Assembly: GCF_965638725.1 (NCBI RefSeq)
Contig: NC_134950.1
Coordinates: forward strand, 106,662,802-106,726,801
Length of the DNA stretch: 64,000 nt
From: Aptenodytes patagonicus
Lineage: Eukaryota; Chordata; Aves; Sphenisciformes; Spheniscidae
Direction of reading: 5' to 3'
How positions within the stretch are numbered: position 1 is the first letter of the stretch; each line of letters begins with the position of its first letter. The position numbers were made by a program, and so were the translations under genes. The notes under the pieces are model-generated. The model was given only the letters and a program-made list of their open reading frames with translations. It was not told the DNA's origin and made no database searches. Of the stretch, positions 23,001-34,639 are shown piece by piece.

Positions 23001-26000
23001 GGAAAGAACATTAGTTGAAAAGAGCACGTTCGCATTTCTGTGCCCTGAAGTGCCTTATTCTTAGACGTGTTACAACCAATTACCGTTAGTGACTTACGGG
23101 CTCATGCGGTGTGTATTAGCAGAGCTGGAAGGGATAACAAGAACTTCAGACTCTCTAGAAATGCAGTCAATTGCTTGAACTTTCTGTGGTCAGAAAAACT
23201 CTTGTGTTTCATGCCAATATACTGATCCACAGCGCAAATGTTTTTCACCTGTGTTAGCATCTGCAAAAAGCACAAGAATAGAAATGAACTAAACACTTCT
23301 GAAAGCTGTTTATATTCGTTATTATGCTCCCCCTAATCAACACAAGAAATTCTACACAACAAGTAACAAGTGATTATGGAAGCACTTTGTCATTACTATT
23401 ACTCTGTTATTAGCGTACCTAGATGGAGCTACAAATACCTACTCCTGCAGGTCCTGCCTTTCAGGTCTGTTATTGTGGAACCTGTTCCATTAATCACTGT
23501 TTCTCAAACTTTGTTAAATGACCACTTACTCTTTTTGAAGAAGAAAACCCCTAGACTACCTTATCTTCAAGTTCAGTGCATAGGCACCAAGAAAGTTAAC
23601 CACACAAGTAAAAACCCTCCTTACGTATCTTGGGGGTTGGACTAGATAACCTTTAGAGGTCCCTTCCAACCCAAACTATCCTATGATCTTCTGTCAGTGA
23701 ATGGCACTGGGAAGCACTTATATGGATCATCTTTTCACACTTTGCAGATCATCAGGTTTATGTAATCCACAGATTCGAATAACAGGGCTTGAAATAACGT
23801 AGCTGAACCTGATTTTTAAGTGTTGGAAGACGGGGAAGGACCATCCAATTCAACTCCTAGAATAATACGTTGAATTAGAAGGGAAGTAATGTAAAGAAAA
23901 GTAGGAATAAAAATTTCAAATGAGATAAAATTTTCACAATTAGGTACTGTCTTTAAGCACTGGATATACTAGATTTGTAGCATTTACTGGTTAAGTGCCA
24001 TGTTAAAAGGGAGTTGGGAACTCGGCGTTTACATGCAATAGAAGTACAAACTTGCAGAAAGGGAGAAGAAGTGGAAAAATATCCCAGTGTAAGGGTGTTA
24101 CGAAAAAGGATTTGCAAGACTGAAGTAAGACCAAATAAAACAAAAATTATATATGTCACACAGTCCCTAGCCAACTGTTCAGAATGTACGTAAGGCAAAA
24201 AACTTTGTAGGAGTCCCTGGATCAGTTAAGCTATTTGACACAAACTACCCAGGCAAGAAGTACAAGCACTTCCATATAAATGGAGGAAAAGGCTATTTTG
24301 AAATGGTTTTGCTAAATATTCCAAACATGTAGAAAATAAAATATTTGCTGTTTGATACTTGTCTGTTTCTTGTGTAGGTGTGAACAAAGTAAATTTAATA
24401 CAGGGCCTTTAATATGTATTGTCTTCATGCGTTTACAGATTGAGGAGTTATTGTCAATTGCTGATTTTGGACCTCCAGAAGAAGTAGAAACATTATCTCA
24501 GAATGATTCTAGGTGGGTTTTTTGAATCAATTGTTCAAGTGTCTGTTTTCATCTCTGTTGGCCAACTTAAATTGGGTATTACTTGACCTGACAGAAAGTA
24601 TATTTTAATTAGATGTGTACATAGTTGTTATCTCAGAGTTCAGCAAATGGTGTTATGAGAAAATAGGAGAGAGACTTTTTGGAAGACCTTACCGAAAAGG
24701 CATCTCAGCTTTTAAAGAGATCAGTTGGGCCCTTTTATTAACAGAAGAGGCTACAGAGTAGCCTCAGACAAAACTTACACGTATTCATCCCAGAAATTAA
24801 ATGTAGAGGATGGCATTTTATTTTGTGGCTTAAGCTTTCTTTACCAATGTTACACCCATTTATTAAAATTAAGGGAAAATATTTCTTACTATATATGCTC
24901 TGGTTTACTTTCATATTTTAGTGCAGACACATTTTCATAGGCTATTTTGTTGTTGGTTCTTGTGCACAGGTACCTTGCTGCAGACCACAGGTTTGCAAAT
25001 ATGGAAAGGGAAAGTATTTTTTATATGTAAGTGGACCTCTGTTAAGCTGTGGAGAATGACTAAGTTGTCACTTGTAACAGCATAGTGTATATGCTTTCAG
25101 AGGCAACCAACCCATAAGGTGATATCAGAACACAGCCTTAGAAATCAGCTGTGTTTGATGTCTATACTCTGAGTGACATAGTCATCAGGCTTGTTACTTG
25201 CAGACCCAATATTTGTTCTGGTATTATTATTTTTACTTTTATGAGGGAAATATTTTTAGAATTTCTAAGAATTCAAGACTCAATGTGTTTGTGATAATTA
25301 AATTTAAAAAAATGCTTTGCAACAGTAATACTTGTTTCTTGCTGGAAACTTTCTCATGAGGATAAAAGCTCTACATTTACCAGTACTCCTCTACTTGGCC
25401 ACTTTTTTTCTGGTATAAGTTTGGATTGTTATACATGAGTACAAGTTTACTGATAAATCTCCCTAAGTTAACAAAAAGTAAGTTAATTTAGCATTCTTCT
25501 GTCAGGGATTTTCGGCTATTGAGGGATAGGGCTGAACAATGTATTGGAGTAATGATTCTGCGGGACTGGATGCTCTCAAAGCCAACAGCCGTGCACTTGT
25601 GTGCTGCAGTGTGTTGGTGGAAATGCCTTTTGTGCCTTAACATCTCACAGGACGGTTCGTCAGGTGCAAATCAGAAATGGCTTCTTGGGGGGAAATCACT
25701 GTTGTGACAGACTCTCCCACAGGGCACCTAACATCTTCCTCTGTTTGTGTCTTGTGGAAATACCTAAGTGCAGATTAAGGTGCCATATGCTGTCATTCAT
25801 ACACCTGTCTGATGTGTTCTGGGCAGAGGCTGCTGCTTCTCGCTTCTTGAAAAAGCTGGGAGAAGTCTAACTTCCTTGGGGCTCCCAGGTCCAGTGCTCA
25901 CTCTGTTACCTATGCACACCTTTTCCCAGAAGCAAGCATTTTCATCTGGAATATAGTTGCTTTATTGGCTTCCTCCCATTAAATCTGTTGACACGCCTAT

Positions 26001-26590
26001 GCACAGCCTGTCCTTGGACACATAGTACGGTGGTATCCCTTCCTTCTTAACATAGGGAGCGCAATGCTGAACACAGTGCATTAATAAAGTCAAACTGAAA
26101 ACTCCAGTTTATTTCCATGTTACTCAAGTTGTCACAATTAGCATTGCCCCTTAAAATATACACAGGGGAAAAAAAACACATTTGTCTTCCTTTCCACAGT
26201 AAATTGTTCTCTTCAGCAACTCAATCTTCAGATTCACCCATGCGGTCTAATCTTTTTGGTATTGATCATGAACTGCTGAATAAGCAGATAATGGACTACA
26301 AAAGACTGAAAGTGTCAAGAGATATAGAAAGCATTGCCTGGACAGAAGAGCAGGAGCAGCAGCTTTCTAAGGTTCAAAAGAAAATGAGAAAGAAAAAAAC
26401 AAGGAATCTTCCTGATGATGACATTACACCACAGAAGTACTTACTGGACAGATACGAAGCTGATTACTGGGATGGTAACACTGAATCAGTCTCAGACTAT
26501 GAGCTGGAGGATGAATTACTGGAAGAGGTAAACAAATTGGAGGCGGATGATGGCAAAACTCTAAGTCAGCCTACTGATAAACTGAAATGA
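16552..26590 (+). CDS. RBFA: Mitochondrial ribosome-binding factor A, 7 exons
   Basis: Exons 16552-16697, 17370-17412, 18074-18250, 20778-20890, 22099-22183, 24439-24512 and 26200-26590 join in phase to 343 codons (342 residues), close to the mammalian length. The N-terminus is Ala/Arg-rich with few acids, as expected for a mitochondrial transit peptide. The central RBFA/KH-like domain includes RKEDNIRCRVLN, QELYDLKLEICK, FSACRVYWNP and YLLMSQQIVGNVPPIVFVKD. The C-terminal part has FGIDHELLNKQIMDYKR, a metazoan RBFA signature, and an acidic tail. The protein helps mature the mitochondrial small ribosomal subunit by binding 12S rRNA near its 3' end. All introns are GT-AG except the third, which starts with GC. 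The start is the ATG in the CpG island with the targeting-like N-terminus; upstream in-frame codons lack conservation cues. Confidence 0.95.
17370..17412 (+). CDS. RBFA: RBFA exon 2 (43 nt)
   Basis: A small exon encoding KKFWYDSPTLGSKM, which matches the conserved KKFWY block preceding the RBFA domain. Acceptor TTCCAAAAG, donor ATG|GTAAGT, phase 0. Confidence 0.85.
18074..18250 (+). CDS. RBFA: RBFA exon 3, followed by a GC donor
   Basis: Encodes MYKPTKLASVMKDDQT to QELYDLKLEICK, the start of the KH-like domain. The acceptor follows a long T tract. The exon ends AAG|GCAAGT; reading on shows that the next exon continues the conserved protein only if this GC site is used. Confidence 0.88.
20778..20890 (+). 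CDS. RBFA: RBFA exon 4
   Basis: Encodes VSLASNFSACRVYWNPAA to RKSAPRIR, core strand and helix of the RNA-binding domain. Acceptor CTTTTTGCAG, donor AG|GTACTG, phase 2. Confidence 0.9.
22099..22183 (+). CDS. RBFA: RBFA exon 5
   Basis: Encodes YLLMSQQIVGNVPPIVFVKD and the helix KEVAAVKE, the last part of the RBFA domain. Acceptor TTTGCCAG, donor GAG|GTAATT, phase 0. Confidence 0.9.
23627..23692 (+). repeat. CR1 LINE 3'-end fragment in RBFA intron 5
   Basis: GGGGGTTGGACTAGATAACC followed by AGGTCCCTTCCAACCC and CTATGATCTTCTG is the CR1 3' terminal consensus in sense orientation. Confidence 0.85.
24439..24512 (+). CDS. RBFA: RBFA exon 6
   Basis: Encodes IEELLSIADFGPPEEVETLS. The IADFGP motif is conserved among animal RBFA proteins. 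Acceptor TTTACAG, donor AG|GTGGGT, phase 2. Confidence 0.9.
26200..26590 (+). CDS. RBFA: RBFA terminal exon
   Basis: Encodes the metazoan-specific C-terminal region: FGIDHELLNKQIMDYKRLK, a basic run KKMRKKKTR, then an acidic tail rich in Glu and Asp, ending at TGA 26588. Acceptor CTTTCCACAG. Confidence 0.92.
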
Positions 26591-26926
26591 AGTGAAAAAG
26601 GCCACTCCCTTTAAAATGAAGGCTACCAATAGCAAAAAAAAGGCTGCCATAGATACTGAAAGATTAGTTTTGTACAGCCTGTTTACCACTTCCTCTTTCA
26701 AACTAATAGGTTTGCCACACGTGTGGAGGTTTGCTAGCACAAGGTATGTAAGAAAAACAAAAATGCTATTTGTGACATTCTGTTAAGCGGCTTTCAAGCT
26801 GCTGCAGTTGTAGGACTTTCAACCAGAGAGCAGTTTTGTAATAACAGAATATACATAGTGCAGCACCGAGTTAAAACTTCTTGCAGTTCTGTTGGTTATT
26901 TCCAATAATTATGGTTTCTGTGTTGA

Positions 26927-26932
26927 AATAAA
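26927..26932 (+). terminator. RBFA: Poly(A) signal AATAAA of RBFA
   Basis: AATAAA lies about 340 bases after the stop and is followed by a T-rich element (TTTTTTTTTT at about 26941) suited to act as the downstream cleavage element. Confidence 0.8.
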
Positions 26933-26944
26933 ATGTCGTCTTTT

Positions 26945-29900
26945 TTTTTTGAGTGATCTGGATAAAAATAATCACAGAGTGATGGTGTCTGTTATTCTAA
27001 GGTCAGGAAGGAAGGGGGAAGCAAATTAATGGCAGTGGTGTTCAGAGAGCAGCCTTCAGCGCACAAAGACAGGATATTCTCTAGAGGACCTAGTCTAATG
27101 GGGGAACTCTTTCCACAAGAAGGTGAAACTCATTGAAATTATGGCCAATAAAGTTACAACCCTGGAAGAAAATAAATTTATTTATTTTAATATTCAGAAA
27201 ATTACAGTTGTGCAAGGGGAACTGCAACCAGAAAAGAATGGAGAACTGTTCATCTGTTGGGTAAAATTGGGCAAAGCATTGACCATAACTGAAAAAATGT
27301 ATTAAAAACTCAAAGGCGGAGAAAAAGCAGCAGGGAAGAATGCCTCAGTAACTGTTTGAGATATGGAAATGGATGGGGAATCATATAAAAAGTGAGAATA
27401 AAGCTTTCTGGCTCAAAGCAAGTAAAAAATAATAGCATGGGTGTATAAAGTCAGAAGGGCTGAAGCTTCAAAATAACAACCAAAACCATTCTCACTGTCA
27501 GCCCTAATACCTTTACTCCTTGTTAAGCAAGTGAGGGCAGTTGACCTCTTCTGCTTGCCACAGCTAATGTCACAGAAACCAGGCTTCGTTCAAGAAGAGA
27601 GATGGCCTAGTACTTACTCAGGGTGTCCAGGGATGGGACAGCCATTCTGAACCTGGTGATGAGGAAAACGAAGCAAAAGCAACCAGATTTAGAAGAGATG
27701 GAAATCTTAAAAATGACCAGGTGGGATGGACTGGAAGGAGGAATCGGCCCGGGGGATATCTGGAGAATGGCACAAGAGCCACTGTGGGATGCAGCTGTGG
27801 CCCTGTCTCCAGCCTCCCCCTCGCTAGTGCTCTGCCTCAGCATCTGCTGGCTTCCTGGGGAAGCAGGGTGGGAAGTTTTCTCTGCTATGCTACTAGTGTA
27901 ATAGTAACCTCAAGACTGTTATAGCTGTAAAAGACAATAAATGAATGGTGCGCTCTATCTGAGCAATATGAACTATAATCACTTGCAGAATCCCTTGATT
28001 TAGTTTTTATGTATTACAAAACCACAGATGGGGAAGCAACTTCTGGGGCCTTCAGACCTGGTCCCCTACCTTTAATGGCAGCCGCTTGCTGCAGTCCTGT
28101 ATTCAGCTGTTAATCCTGGTTAGAAATACGCAGCTGGCAGTAATTGTCATTTAACATTGGCAGAATCAGACGTGCAGCTGAATTTAAGCAATTGGTGCCC
28201 ATGTGAGCTTGTGCTACACCACTCATGTTTGAATCAATGTGATTAGTCAATGACAGTTTCAAAAAACAAGAGCTTTCATTGCTTCCTATGACTGTCAATC
28301 CAAGCCTTCCCAAACACTCTGGGACCCTACAAGTGTGTTGTTCAGATCTAAGTTTCAGACTGAAAGTAAAGAAATACCTCAGTTATCCCTCCAATCTGGT
28401 TATTTTCCTGAAGACCTGGTCCTATAAGGTGCTGATTCTGAAGGGGAAATGAGGGCCATAGTTCCTCTACTTCCTTTTAGCCAATCAGTTTGATTTCTCT
28501 GACCCCTCTAAGACCTTGCCGTGAAAGTGTTTATGCATTTTGTGTCTTTCCAAAACAGAAGTGTCTCTCCAGCAGAATTGCTGGGTAACGCTGCTGTGCT
28601 GCAGACAGGCTGACGGCGAGAAATTTACTAACCCTCTCCAAAACATGTAACTGGAGGAGGGCAACAGTCTCCTTACTCATGTGAGTCAGAAAAGCCACTG
28701 AGAAAAATGGCATCATGCCGGGGAAATTAGAAAATCAAGATGCACATCTCACTGAAATCTTCTGTCCAAGGAATTACTTACTTGTCATGAAAGCCAATCT
28801 ACCCTTAAGCCTTGCTTGCATATGTAAAGCCAAGAAATGTAGAATAAAAGCTCAGCAAAGAGAAAGAAATTAGTATATTGCGCAATGCTTTGCCATTTCG
28901 TCCTGTATCTAACTCTGCAAGAGGATAAGTGAAGACAAAAAGGTTTAGTTTTAAAGATTTCAGAGCTCTATAGAATATGCCCTATCAAACCAGAAGAAAA
29001 TCTTCATTAACTAGGGATAATGAGTTGCATGCGTGTTTTTCTTGCATTTAGTCACTGCTTATAGCATGTTGCTTGCACTGCACTCATGTGTACTTTAAAA
29101 CCTGCTATGGTGAAAGACCAGTCATTCTCATGAACACCCAACGAACAAAGCATCACACTTCAAACTGTAAGAATAAAAATGCAGAAATGTTTGTCTATTG
29201 TGGTAATTACTTCTGACTTTTTTTGGTAGTATGTTCTTCAGGTAGTCCATCTTACCTGGTGGGCTTTGCTCAAACCTACTGGAAAACAAATTCTGATGGA
29301 GAACACTTGTAGTTAATTTCAGTTAATTACTCTCTGTCTGCCTCCAAGGAATAGGTAAGGAAAGCAAAAGAGAGAAAACAAAGCTGTGGGAATGGGCATA
29401 GTAAAATGGCAGTGCTACAGCAGCTACAGCAGATGTGTTGAGATCTGTGGTGTCTTGTAAAGGAGACAAGTTCTGCGGCTGGGATCCATGGGCTGTCACG
29501 GTTTTCAGCAAGTTACCTGGGACAACCTCGCATCATTTCAAGTGTTGATTATTTTATTCTGCAGGTTCAAGCAACATTTGTAGCCTTTTGCTGAACCATC
29601 TGCAGTTGCAAGATTTATAAACTTCTTGTTATTGGTGGTATGTTAGTGGCTTTCCAAATAAAGCAATGCATGTGTCTGTTCCTGACTCCCACACTAAAGC
29701 CAGAAGTCAGTATTTACTGTCTTTGACATGAGGGTTTCAAGGGTGCTAGGTGCTTGCTTCAGTGCTAGATCAAGAAGCCTGTGAGTGTCGCCGCTGGTGT
29801 GTGTCCCGGGAGAAGGAGGCTTCTCTATTTCTACTGTTTAATTCTTCAGTGGAAACCTTTGGTTCAGGATTTTGCAGGAGTCCACAGTGGTTCACAAGAC

Positions 29901-30130
29901 CTTACTAACTTTATTGACATTGCTAACTTGTAATTGAAATTCATCACCTGATTCTGAGGAGAGGCTTCAAACAAACAGCGAGGAAAGAGGAGCTGCTGGA
30001 CTCTAGCCAACTTAATACATCTTTGGCTGCAATCGGACCAAGTCTCCTAGGAACACAGGGTGGCTCCTGACAAAAGAAAACCCAGTAGAATGGAGCTTGG
30101 GTTCTTCTCCTGTTGGCCTGATGACAAGCC
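26945..30130. other. Intergenic sequence downstream of RBFA, no gene recognised
   Basis: Short frames only. Composition is ordinary AT-rich avian intergenic DNA, with no conserved protein motif seen on either strand. Confidence 0.45.
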
Positions 30131-30135
30131 ACAAT

Positions 30136-30575
30136 AGCAACCACAAAATCAGAACAGTTGAAGTGGGAAGGGACCTCTGTGGACTGTCTAGTCCAACCCT
30201 CCTGCTCAAAGCAAGGTCAGCTACAGCAGGTTGCCCAGGGCTGTGTCCAGTCGGGCTTCAGGTATCTCCAAAGATGAAGACTCCAAAACCTCTCTCAGCA
30301 ACTTGCTGCAGTGTTCAACCACCCCCACAGTAGAAAAGTGTTTTGTTTTGTTCAGACAAAATTTCCTGTGTATTTAATTTTCTGCCTGTTGCAGAAAATT
30401 GCCTCTTCTGTCACTTGGCAGCACTGAGAAGAGCCAGGCTCTGCTCTGCATCTCCTATCAGATATTAATAAACATTGCTAAGGTGCCCCTGAGCCCCCTC
30501 TTCTCGAGGCTGAGCAATCCCAGCTCTCTCAGTCTCCCCTTGTATGCGATGCTCCGTGCCCTATACTGTGAACAA
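30136..30575 (-). repeat. CR1 LINE 3' region, minus orientation
   Basis: Reverse complement of CR1 sequence: GTGGGAAGGGACCTCTGTGG near the 3' end, then CAAGGTCAGCTACAGCAGG, GTTGCCCAGGGCTGTGTCC and further left-to-right the C-terminal coding part, ending near GAGGCTGAGCAATCCCAGC. Many substitutions and an inserted T/G-rich stretch mark it as old. Confidence 0.85.
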
Positions 30576-30599
30576 CTAATAACACTGAAATAAATGATC

Positions 30600-33500
30600 A
30601 TCTTAATATTGAGCCTATGCTTAAGTACTTGCTAAATGAGGAGCCAAGACTTGCTAAATCCATGCAGCTTTTCTAGCCTGTGGTGTTCCCAAAGAGGAAG
30701 CAGACAATCCAAAACAAAAATGCTACAATGCAAAAGCACCTAACCCAGTCCTTGACAAACTCCTGAACTCCAGGGAACACCTGGACAGGTAACAAAAATC
30801 CCCATCCACTACAAACTTATGGCTAGAAAATATCTGGAACTAAAGCAATAAAATACCTATCCAGCATAAATCCCATGGTATGGAAAGAAAATCGTGTCTC
30901 TCATTTGACAGGCCAATGGAAAGAAAGGATCAGCTGTGCTAGAGAAATCTTGTACTTTCTTAAATGCTGGACTGAGCACCAAAGGCAGTGCCTGACATTT
31001 TTGTCCTAGCCTGAGGTTTTTAAACAGGCAAAAATCAATGAGAAAAGTATGTTGAAGATGAGGCAGCTTCATTCACAGAACAAGTGCTGCTCACACAGTA
31101 AATGTGCCTTGCTCAAGTGCTTGGCTGGAGACGATGTCATTTTTCCTGAGCAACGATCAAGCCAGGCTTTAATGATTACCCCCAAAACACGAAGATGGAG
31201 GTTGTCAGTTAATGGACTCCAAATAGCTGCATGGATGGCCAATTTTTCTGGGGAGGAAGCTGAACTCTCTCAAAATAAACACTATGTTTCTTCATCTAAC
31301 TTTTCACAGTTCATATGTAATGAAAGAGCCACCAAAATGCTTACTTCACATATTTTCTTTCCCTAGGCAGCACAACAGATTTGAAGAACTGACATGCAGA
31401 CTGGTAGCATGTCAGTTCATGTTGCTAGCAGTGCCAGTTTTGCTTGGTAGACTCCACATGGTTATTACCACCTACAGAGTGTGTGCCTTCTTAAAGAAAT
31501 ATTGAATAACTTAAATGAATATTCAAAAGCAAAACAGTAAGCAGTGATACGGTCAGATACCATCTCCTCATTAAGAGGCATGAAGGTCAAATTGTTCATC
31601 ACCGCCGTCGACTCATGTCACATGGTCTCTGCCACTGGGCAGGACCTCAAACACGGTGAAAGAAACTTGGTAAGAGCCCAGGGTGTGAAAGTGGATGGTG
31701 GAGCTCAGAGCAGACGCACAAACACAGTTATGCCGGACTGCAAGGTGCTGCACCAAGCACCTGCGTGCCACCACACACATGGGCAAGCCCTGAACAGGAG
31801 ATCCATGTGGGCTTTCTTACCACTGCAGCCCTGCTCCCCTCCTGGCAGCAGTCACTGCAGCTGTCGAGCAGGACTCAACAGCTTCCCAGCAAGCAGGTAT
31901 GGGCCCAAAACATCTGAAACTGAGAGCAACACCACTGTATGCCCCTGTAGTATGTTATGAAGGCTTACAGCACAAATGAGAGCCCTTTTCATCTAACATC
32001 AAAAAGTAATGAGGTTTGCTACAGAAGAGAGGAAACACTGCCTAGGACACAGTTTCATTACGGAAGGTTTTGGGGTAGAAGCAAGAAAGTACTGTGTCCT
32101 GCAGAAAATGCACAAGAGTGTTCTCCAGGCTGGATGCAATTATTCACCTTATCTGTACTTAGATTTCACCCCTGCCTGAGAACTATGACTACACTGAAGC
32201 TCCCCTTTCCCAGGTGGGAAGGGGGTCCAGCTCCCAGCTTGCGGGAGACCCCCACCTCTGCTGGGGGAAGGGAGGCAAGGGGGGGCGGGCTGCGGAGCTG
32301 CTGCAGAGCTACTGCATCCTGCTAACATAGGCCTCGCTGCAAAACTGAAATCTAAATTTGTCAGTTTAGTTAGTTTGAAGAGTCTTTGTTGAAGAACGTG
32401 ATTCCAACAGCTGATAAGCAGCAAAATTGTGCATATTTGGTCAATGGAAAGTCAGTTCAAGTACTTTTCTTCTTGTTATCGCTGAAATGTATTGCAAGAA
32501 AAGGGGAAATGTCTTTCAGTCTTTCCTCTCCCAAACTCTCCTTTGTTTGCAAAGTTTCCACTGGAAATTAGACTTTAAAAAAAAAAATTGTATTTTGGGC
32601 AGTTTGTGACAAAGAATGGCAGAAAAACCTGTGAGGGAGCAGGCTGGGACAAGCTCTATGCACTCACCAGCGTTCAAAGGCTAACAGAAGACGCTCTCTG
32701 TGCGTCATTCCGATTTGAATGCCTGAACTTTAACTTCCTCATTGGTACCTCTGACTGCTTTGTTTAAGAGCTTGACATTTTGTGCATTTCTATTTCTGTC
32801 ACAGCAGCAGCAGTTATTGGGAGTCAACACTTCTGTTAGAATAGAAATGAATGCCTATCACTTGGTCAGTCCCAGACACTCAGGCTGCCATTTACCCTTT
32901 GGTGTATGACTCCTGGTAATTGTTTCCCTCTTGTGTTAAGATCTGTGGGATGGAAGTCTTTAAAAATCATTATTCTGAATGCATCCCTTATCGAATTCTT
33001 ACTTTTTATTTATATTGATAGGCTGTCTGCTGGCAGATTCATAAGACACTTGTCATGGTAAATACACATCGCAATTTGCAAGCACAAGCGGTCAGACTTG
33101 CTTCTACTTTTCCCCATAGGTTTTGCCTTTCAGTTTTATGAACTATGCCATCACTTCGGCTTTTTGATCTTTCTGGGAAAATTTCTAGTAGGTTTAAGAG
33201 TGGGATGGGATGCTGCAATCCCAGTGAAGTGAGACAAGATGAGCAGAGGCAGAACAGAACTGGCCTGTAAAATAACACTGTGTCTGGTGCTGTTGTGTTC
33301 ATTTCTGATCTCCAGGTCCTAGAGTTTTTGATATCTGAATATGTGTCATCTCCTGGATGATTCTTAGCTGTAACAAAGTTTTGTTTGATAGTGCCCAAAT
33401 AGCGTTGTTTCACACTTATTTCACATAACTGTTTTTTCCCCTTTTTTCCTTTTGAGGCTACATTCCCGCCTTACCTTATATTTACGGATGACTGGCTTTG
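30600..33500. other. Intergenic sequence, no gene recognised
   Basis: No convincing coding exon. A minus-strand frame of 124 codons at 33039-33413 is open but I recognise no family in it and see no splice context. Confidence 0.4.
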
Positions 33501-33530
33501 GCAGTATTTATTTTTCTTTTCTCTCCTCAG

Positions 33531-33713
33531 ACAGGTCAGAAACTTCAAGGGAAGCCAGACATTATGGAAGAGTTGATGATATATGGCTGTATACTAGAAG
33601 AGAAAAAGAAGAATGCACTTCAAACCACTGCTTTCATTCACCTGCCATGCAGCCTGTTTAAAAAACTGAAAAAGATCTCTGAGCAACTGCAGCTCAAAGA
33701 GAGTTCACATTGG
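33531..33713 (+). CDS. Candidate coding exon of an unidentified gene
   Basis: A pyrimidine-rich acceptor (TTTTCTCTCCTCAG) and a donor (TGG|GTTAGT) bound exactly 61 open codons in phase 0. The peptide (KPDIMEELMIYGCILEEKKK, later AFIHLPCSLFKKLKKISEQL) looks like a mixed helical globular segment with normal residue use, unlike the short random frames around it. I do not recognise the family. A second phase-0 candidate lies at 53840-53905 and could belong to the same gene, which would then have an intron of about 20 kb full of retroelements. It may instead be a degenerate exon of a lost gene. The first third is repeated in inverted orientation at 34197-34228. Confidence 0.35.
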
Positions 33714-34228
33714 GTTAGTATGGGTTGTCTTGTCCACGCTTATTGCTGTGGTATTGATAAAAAGTTCAAGATCTGTTTAATCTACAGAGGCTCTGTTTCA
33801 GATCTCTGGCACAGGGAGAGGCTTCCCTATTCCTCGAGGTTGTGCTCAGGCCCCTGTGGCACCTGTGGGACCTGCTGCTACTGCAAGGTCAATGAAGCAG
33901 TGTGGGATGTGCTTGACTTAGCTGTGACTGCTTTGCAGACTGGAGTTAGGCTTAGCTGTGACTGCTTTGCAGACTGGAGTTAGATATAGTAAACATACCA
34001 TGAAATTTTACAAATATGATTCTGAAAACATATGAAAGGACTGGGGAGAGAGTGAGAAAAGAAGTGCCATTTCTTCATTAGATAGTTGTTTAATTTTTAC
34101 AGGGGCATACACCTGTCAACCAACACATTAAATCAAACTTTTTAAAGGTAGACCTTTTTAAGGTTTTTCTAATACCTCTGTCTCTATTATACCATATCTT
34201 CCATAATGTCTGGCTTCCCTTGAAGTTT
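33540..34228. repeat. Perfect 32-bp inverted repeat with about 625-bp spacer
   Basis: The arm 33540-33571 (AAACTTCAAGGGAAGCCAGA plus 12 more bases) is exactly the reverse complement of 34197-34228. The left arm is inside the candidate exon at 33531-33713. Outside the arms similarity ends abruptly. It could be an inverted partial exon duplication. Confidence 0.85.
33917..33983. repeat. Tandem duplication of a 34-bp unit
   Basis: CTTAGCTGTGACTGCTTTGC followed by AGACTGGAGTTAG occurs twice in direct succession, 33917-33950 and 33951-33983, without mismatch. Confidence 0.9.
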
Positions 34229-34345
34229 AGAGAACTACGTAGTCATGTGGCACGAGACAAAATTTTTTAGGAGTGTCTTCTTTAAGCTATCAGTCAGGAC
34301 CTTTACAGGATTACTTGTCAGGTAAGAATACGGCTTTTATTACAC

Positions 34346-34622
34346 AGAACCATAGAATGATTTGGGTTGGAAGGGACCTTTAAAGATCATCTAGTCCAGC
34401 CCCCCTGCCATGGGCAGGGACATCTTTCACTAGATCAGGTTGCTCAAAGCTCTGTCCAACCTGAACTTGAACACTTCCAGTGATGGGGCATCTGCAACTT
34501 CTATGGGCAACCTGTTACAGTATGTCACCACCCTCATTGTAAAGAATTTCTTCCTTATATCTAATCTAAATCTACCCTCTTTCCATTTAAAACCATTATG
34601 CCTTGTCCTATCACTACATTTA
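34346..34622 (-). repeat. CR1 LINE 3' region, minus orientation
   Basis: Starts with AGAACCATAGAATGATTTGG and AAGGGACCTTTAAAGATCA, the reverse complement of a CR1 3' terminus, and continues into the C-terminal ORF2 segment (reverse frame KEGRFRLDIRKKFF). It is joined directly to a CR1 of the opposite orientation at about 34630. Confidence 0.9.
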
Positions 34623-34639
34623 AAGAACAGTGCAATCAT

